DNA from: Candidatus Pollutiaquabacter sp.
Lineage (GTDB): Bacteria; Bacteroidota; Bacteroidia; AKYH767-A; 2013-40CM-41-45
Assembly (NCBI GenBank): GCA_903854075.1
Contig: CAINVI010000327.1
Location: 1 to 9,405, forward strand
Direction of reading: 5' to 3'
DNA: 9,405 nt
Shown here in pieces: positions 6,864 to 9,405 of this stretch (its first letter is position 1; every line of letters begins with the position of its first letter). The notes below the pieces were generated by a model. That model saw only the letters and a list, made by a program, of their open reading frames with translations, ran no database searches and was not told where the DNA came from. The position numbers were made by a program, and so were the translations under genes.

Positions 6864-7583
6864 ATGAAGAGGATTAATTTATTTTCTTTTCGCTCGTTTT
6901 CGTTTTTACTACTGGTTCTCACCATGGCCGGTTGCGGCGATGATGAAGTGGTTCCATCCTCCGCAGAAGCGGGTTATTCGTATTTCCCGCTGAAACAGTC
7001 GTCCTGGATAATTTATGACGTCGATTCTATCGTTCATCTGGACAGCGATGATGCCTTCGGACAGGATACCAGTGTCGAGTATTATGATTTTCAGATTCGG
7101 GAAGTGATTGATTCGGCATTTCTGGACGGAGAGCAGGACACCGCTTGGCGCGTGAGCCGCTATAAGCGCACGAATGATACGTTGCCGTGGGAATTTCAAA
7201 ATGTATGGGTCGCCAAACGAACTTCAATGAATGCTCAGCGGGTCGAGAATAATATCCGTTTTGTTAAACTGTCATTTCCGCCCGATTTGCGGGTGCTTTG
7301 GAATGGTAATGCGTACAATTATTTCCCGGAAGAGGAATACTACTACGACAATATTCATGTGCCATTACAATTACAAGGTATTTCATTTGATTCTACGTTG
7401 ACGGTTGTTCAGAATGATTTTCAATCCAATGTCAACCGGATCGTTAAAAAAGAAAAGTATGCTGCCGGTGTCGGACTCATTCAGAAGGACGTAGATAGTT
7501 TACGCTTGTCGATCAATTTCGGCGGATTGCTGATTCTGAATGGGCTGGAGTATTCTCAAAAAATTAATTCATTCGGACAATGA
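6864..7583 (+). CDS. Putative surface lipoprotein of unknown function
   Basis: This 239-residue protein has a basic N-terminus, a hydrophobic core (FLLLVLT) and a lipobox ending MAGC, with Cys24 as the probable lipidated residue; Met at -3 is slightly unusual. GDDE follows at once, resembling the acidic lipoprotein export signal that sends some Bacteroidota lipoproteins to the outer cell surface. The mature part contains YFPLKQSSWIIYDVDSI near its start and YAAGVGLIQKDV near its end. I have seen this layout in uncharacterised Bacteroidota lipoproteins, but it gives no function. It is rich in aromatic and acidic residues (EEEYYYDN, about 156-162). I chose ATG at 6864 because it begins the lipoprotein signal and lies 5 bp after the alkB stop codon; the frame upstream to 6807 runs through alkB and is not credible. 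Its last four bases overlap the start of the subtilase gene (ATGA), implying co-translation. Confidence 0.87.
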   Translation: MKRINLFSFRSFSFLLLVLTMAGCGDDEVVPSSAEAGYSYFPLKQSSWIIYDVDSIVHLDSDDAFGQDTSVEYYDFQIREVIDSAFLDGEQDTAWRVSRYKRTNDTLPWEFQNVWVAKRTSMNAQRVENNIRFVKLSFPPDLRVLWNGNAYNYFPEEEYYYDNIHVPLQLQGISFDSTLTVVQNDFQSNVNRIVKKEKYAAGVGLIQKDVDSLRLSINFGGLLILNGLEYSQKINSFGQ

Positions 7584-9250
7584 GTAGCAAGCTCCTTTCA
7601 CTATTCTTCGTTCTGTTTTTGACAAGTAATTACTCGTTAGCGCAGACGCGCGATTACTTCATTGGATTCACAGACAGAAACGGTTCGACCTATTCTCTGC
7701 AGCAACCTTTACAATTTTTGTCCCAGCGGGCTATTGACCGACGTCTACGTCAAAGTATTCCAATTATGGATAATGATCTGCCGGTAAATTCCAATTATTT
7801 GGATAGTCTGACGGCAAGGGGCGCCATTTTATTGAACTCCGTTAAATGGTTAAATGGTGTAACTGTCCGCTGCGACTCGGCAACGTTAGCTCAATTGCAG
7901 TCATTGCCATTTGTTCGTCAGTCTTTACCGGTAATGCGATTGGCTTCCTCCGGTAAAACGGTCGATAAACGAATGGAAGAAGTGGTGCCGGCGCTTCCCC
8001 AGAATATGTTACGCACTCAATTGTTGGATTATGGACTAGGCGACCGTCAAGTTCGTCAGATGAATGCTAACTTTTTACACGATCAGTCTTTTCTTGGTCA
8101 GGGAATGTTGATTGCGGTCTTTGATGCGGGGTTCAATTCTTCGGATATCATTCCTGCATTTGATAATCTGCGTAACGCAAACGGAATTTTGTATACATGG
8201 GATTTTGTGGCGCGAAATTCTGCCGTCTACGAAGACGATTCGCACGGAACGGCCGTTCTATCCTGTATGGCGGCTGACGTCAGCGGACAGCTCATTGGTA
8301 CGGCTCCTTCTGCGCAATATATACTATTACGAACCGAAGATGCCAACAGCGAATTCATCATCGAGGAATATAATTGGGCCACTGCCGCTGCTTTCGCTGA
8401 TAGCGCAGGAGTAGATATTATCAATTCCTCGTTAGGCTATACAGAATTCGATGACGGTGCAATGAATCACACCTATGCAGACATGAACGGAAATGTTTGT
8501 CCTTCCAGTATCGCGGCGGATGTTGCTGCAAGTAAGGGGATTCTGGTGGTAAACAGTGCCGGCAATCATGGGAATAGTTTCTGGCGATACATCAGTGCTC
8601 CGGCCGATGCTGACAGTATTCTTGCTGTAGGTGCTGTTGATTCTGCTGGCTACAAGGCATCGTTCAGTAGTTGGGGGCCGTCATCCGACGGCGATACTAA
8701 ACCGAATGTGGCTACGATGGGAAGAAGGGCGGCTGTGGCCAGCTTCGACGGCAGTTACGGAACGTCAAGTGGAACTTCTTTTTCGTCTCCTGTTTTAGCC
8801 GGTGCGGCGGCTTGCCTCTGGCAAGCCCATCCGACAAAAACTAACATGGAGGTGAAGCGGGCGATAGAGCAGAGCGCCAATTATTTTAATTCGCCGGGAG
8901 ATTCGCTGGGTTATGGAATTCCTAACTTCCTAAATGCATATCTGCAGCTCGGTGGAACTACATTTGATCTGTCGGCCAATGATGCCCTAGTCAGTGTTTC
9001 TCCGAATCCTTTTACGGATGAGTTGCGGATTGCTTTCTATGCAGCCGCGTCGCAGTCGTTGCATTTACGTTTGTTCGATATGTCCGGCCGACTGGTTGCC
9101 GAACAGTCTGCGACTGTTACCGGCGGCACATTGAATGCCTTGCTGTTGACGTTGCCGACGCTACCACCAAGCGGCGTGTATCAGCTGGAAATTCAGGGAG
9201 CGGATACACGTTTCCTTCGAAAAGTAGTAGCTGTTGGAGCCAATCGCTAA
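7580..9250 (+). CDS. S8 family serine protease (subtilase) with T9SS type A sorting domain
   Basis: This is a secreted subtilisin-like protease of 556 residues. It has a signal peptide (residues 1-21, cleavage near SLA/Q), then an N-terminal prodomain (about 24-120, starting RDYFIGFTDRNG and containing QRAIDRRLRQSIPI). The S8 catalytic domain spans about 165-455. The triad is visible: Asp182 (IAVFDAGFN), His222 (DDSHGTAV) and Ser400 (SGTSFSSPVLAG), with oxyanion-hole Asn329 (SAGNHG), so it should be active. The last 85 or so residues (VSVSPNPFTDELRIAF, RLFDMSGRLV, PSGVYQLEI, FLRKVVAVGANR) form a T9SS type A sorting domain, which directs passage through the outer membrane and is removed on export. 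The start overlaps the lipoprotein stop by 4 bp (ATGA). Its partner T9SS machinery is not in the window. The substrate is unknown; genes of this type are common in Bacteroidota as extracellular degradative enzymes. Confidence 0.95.
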   Translation: MSSKLLSLFFVLFLTSNYSLAQTRDYFIGFTDRNGSTYSLQQPLQFLSQRAIDRRLRQSIPIMDNDLPVNSNYLDSLTARGAILLNSVKWLNGVTVRCDSATLAQLQSLPFVRQSLPVMRLASSGKTVDKRMEEVVPALPQNMLRTQLLDYGLGDRQVRQMNANFLHDQSFLGQGMLIAVFDAGFNSSDIIPAFDNLRNANGILYTWDFVARNSAVYEDDSHGTAVLSCMAADVSGQLIGTAPSAQYILLRTEDANSEFIIEEYNWATAAAFADSAGVDIINSSLGYTEFDDGAMNHTYADMNGNVCPSSIAADVAASKGILVVNSAGNHGNSFWRYISAPADADSILAVGAVDSAGYKASFSSWGPSSDGDTKPNVATMGRRAAVASFDGSYGTSSGTSFSSPVLAGAAACLWQAHPTKTNMEVKRAIEQSANYFNSPGDSLGYGIPNFLNAYLQLGGTTFDLSANDALVSVSPNPFTDELRIAFYAAASQSLHLRLFDMSGRLVAEQSATVTGGTLNALLLTLPTLPPSGVYQLEIQGADTRFLRKVVAVGANR

Positions 9251-9308
9251 GGGTGATTTATCGGAACGGCAAATTTTCAGGCCGAATTTTCACACTTCCT
9301 GTAATAGA

Positions 9309-9337
9309 TATAAACAACTGATATTTAGTTGTTTATA
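9309..9337. terminator. AT-rich hairpin between convergent genes, probable bidirectional terminator
   Basis: An 11-bp perfect inverted repeat (arms 9309-9319, TATAAACAACT, and 9327-9337, AGTTGTTTATA) encloses a 7-base loop, GATATTT. It lies 58 bp after the subtilase stop and 27 bp beyond the stop of the convergent gene at 9365, where a shared terminator would be expected. The stem is AT-rich and there is no long T tract on either side, so it is not a textbook intrinsic terminator. Its perfection and position still favour that role over chance. The remainder of 9251-9364 shows nothing else I can identify. Confidence 0.5.
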
Positions 9338-9364
9338 AATTTCAGTAATATAATCGCTAAAGGA

Positions 9365-9405
9365 TTAATGAATGCCCATTTCCGCCAGGTAGCGTTCGGC
9401 ATCAA
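9365..9405 (-). CDS. 3' end of a gene, C-terminus like thioredoxin-disulfide reductase (partial)
   Basis: On the minus strand the window edge reads into an open frame of 12 full codons ending in TAA at 9365-9367: DAERYLAEMGIH. The DAERYLAE helix closely resembles the C-terminal end of thioredoxin reductase (TrxB), where AALDAERYL is typical. TrxB uses NADPH and FAD to reduce thioredoxin in the cytoplasm. Only the last residues are visible, so the family is a guess from one short motif; other flavoprotein reductases end similarly. That a real gene ends here is supported by the preceding hairpin placed between convergent genes. Confidence 0.5.
   Translation of the reverse strand, partial: DAERYLAEMGIH

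Noticed and set aside
9242..9360. Direct repeat AATCGCTAA at 9242-9250 and 9352-9360
   Set aside because: It is only 9 bp; the first copy is the end of the subtilase coding sequence, and there is no mobile gene between the copies, so it is probably chance.

Overview
The window looks like a chromosomal stretch from a member of the Bacteroidota. The evidence is a subtilase with a type IX secretion (T9SS) C-terminal sorting domain, an outer-membrane TonB-dependent receptor with an N-terminal carboxypeptidase-regulatory-like domain, a lipoprotein with acidic residues just after the lipobox cysteine, a good TAnnTTTG-type -7 box, and start codons without clear Shine-Dalgarno sequences. Base composition and codon use look even throughout. 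I see no insertion sequence, tRNA, rRNA, CRISPR array or phage gene.

Layout. (1) Bases 2-2077, + strand: the 3' part of a GlcD/D-lactate-dehydrogenase-type FAD oxidase, followed 21 bp later by a short-chain dehydrogenase (SDR); together they look like a small redox operon. (2) Bases 2085-5709, - strand: a tight three-gene operon read right to left. It encodes a secreted protein with a stand-alone carboxypeptidase-regulatory-like domain, a TonB-dependent receptor (4 bp gap), and a small secreted protein I do not recognise (15 bp gap). Its last gene converges on the SDR gene with only 7 bp between the stop codons. (3) Bases 5710-5847: a 138-bp divergent intergenic region with a perfect 8-bp dyad (10-bp spacer) and a TAAATTTG box. 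(4) Bases 5848-9250, + strand: a second tight three-gene operon encoding an AlkB-type membrane non-haem di-iron monooxygenase, a lipoprotein (5 bp gap) and a T9SS-exported S8 subtilase (4 bp ATGA overlap). (5) Bases 9251-9364: an intergenic region with an AT-rich perfect hairpin, probably a bidirectional terminator. (6) Bases 9365-9405, - strand: the last 12 codons of a gene whose C-terminus resembles thioredoxin reductase.

How the genes may work together. The two divergent operons share one short control region. One encodes an inner-membrane alkane/fatty-chain hydroxylase plus two exported proteins. The other encodes an outer-membrane receptor plus two secreted accessory proteins. A link, such as receptor-mediated uptake of a hydrophobic substrate for the hydroxylase, is a hypothesis drawn only from this arrangement. 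Alternatively these are ordinary neighbours. Nothing in the window is clearly a previously undescribed system. The items most worth a second look are the hydroxylase-lipoprotein-subtilase operon, the receptor operon without a SusD partner, and the dyad between them.
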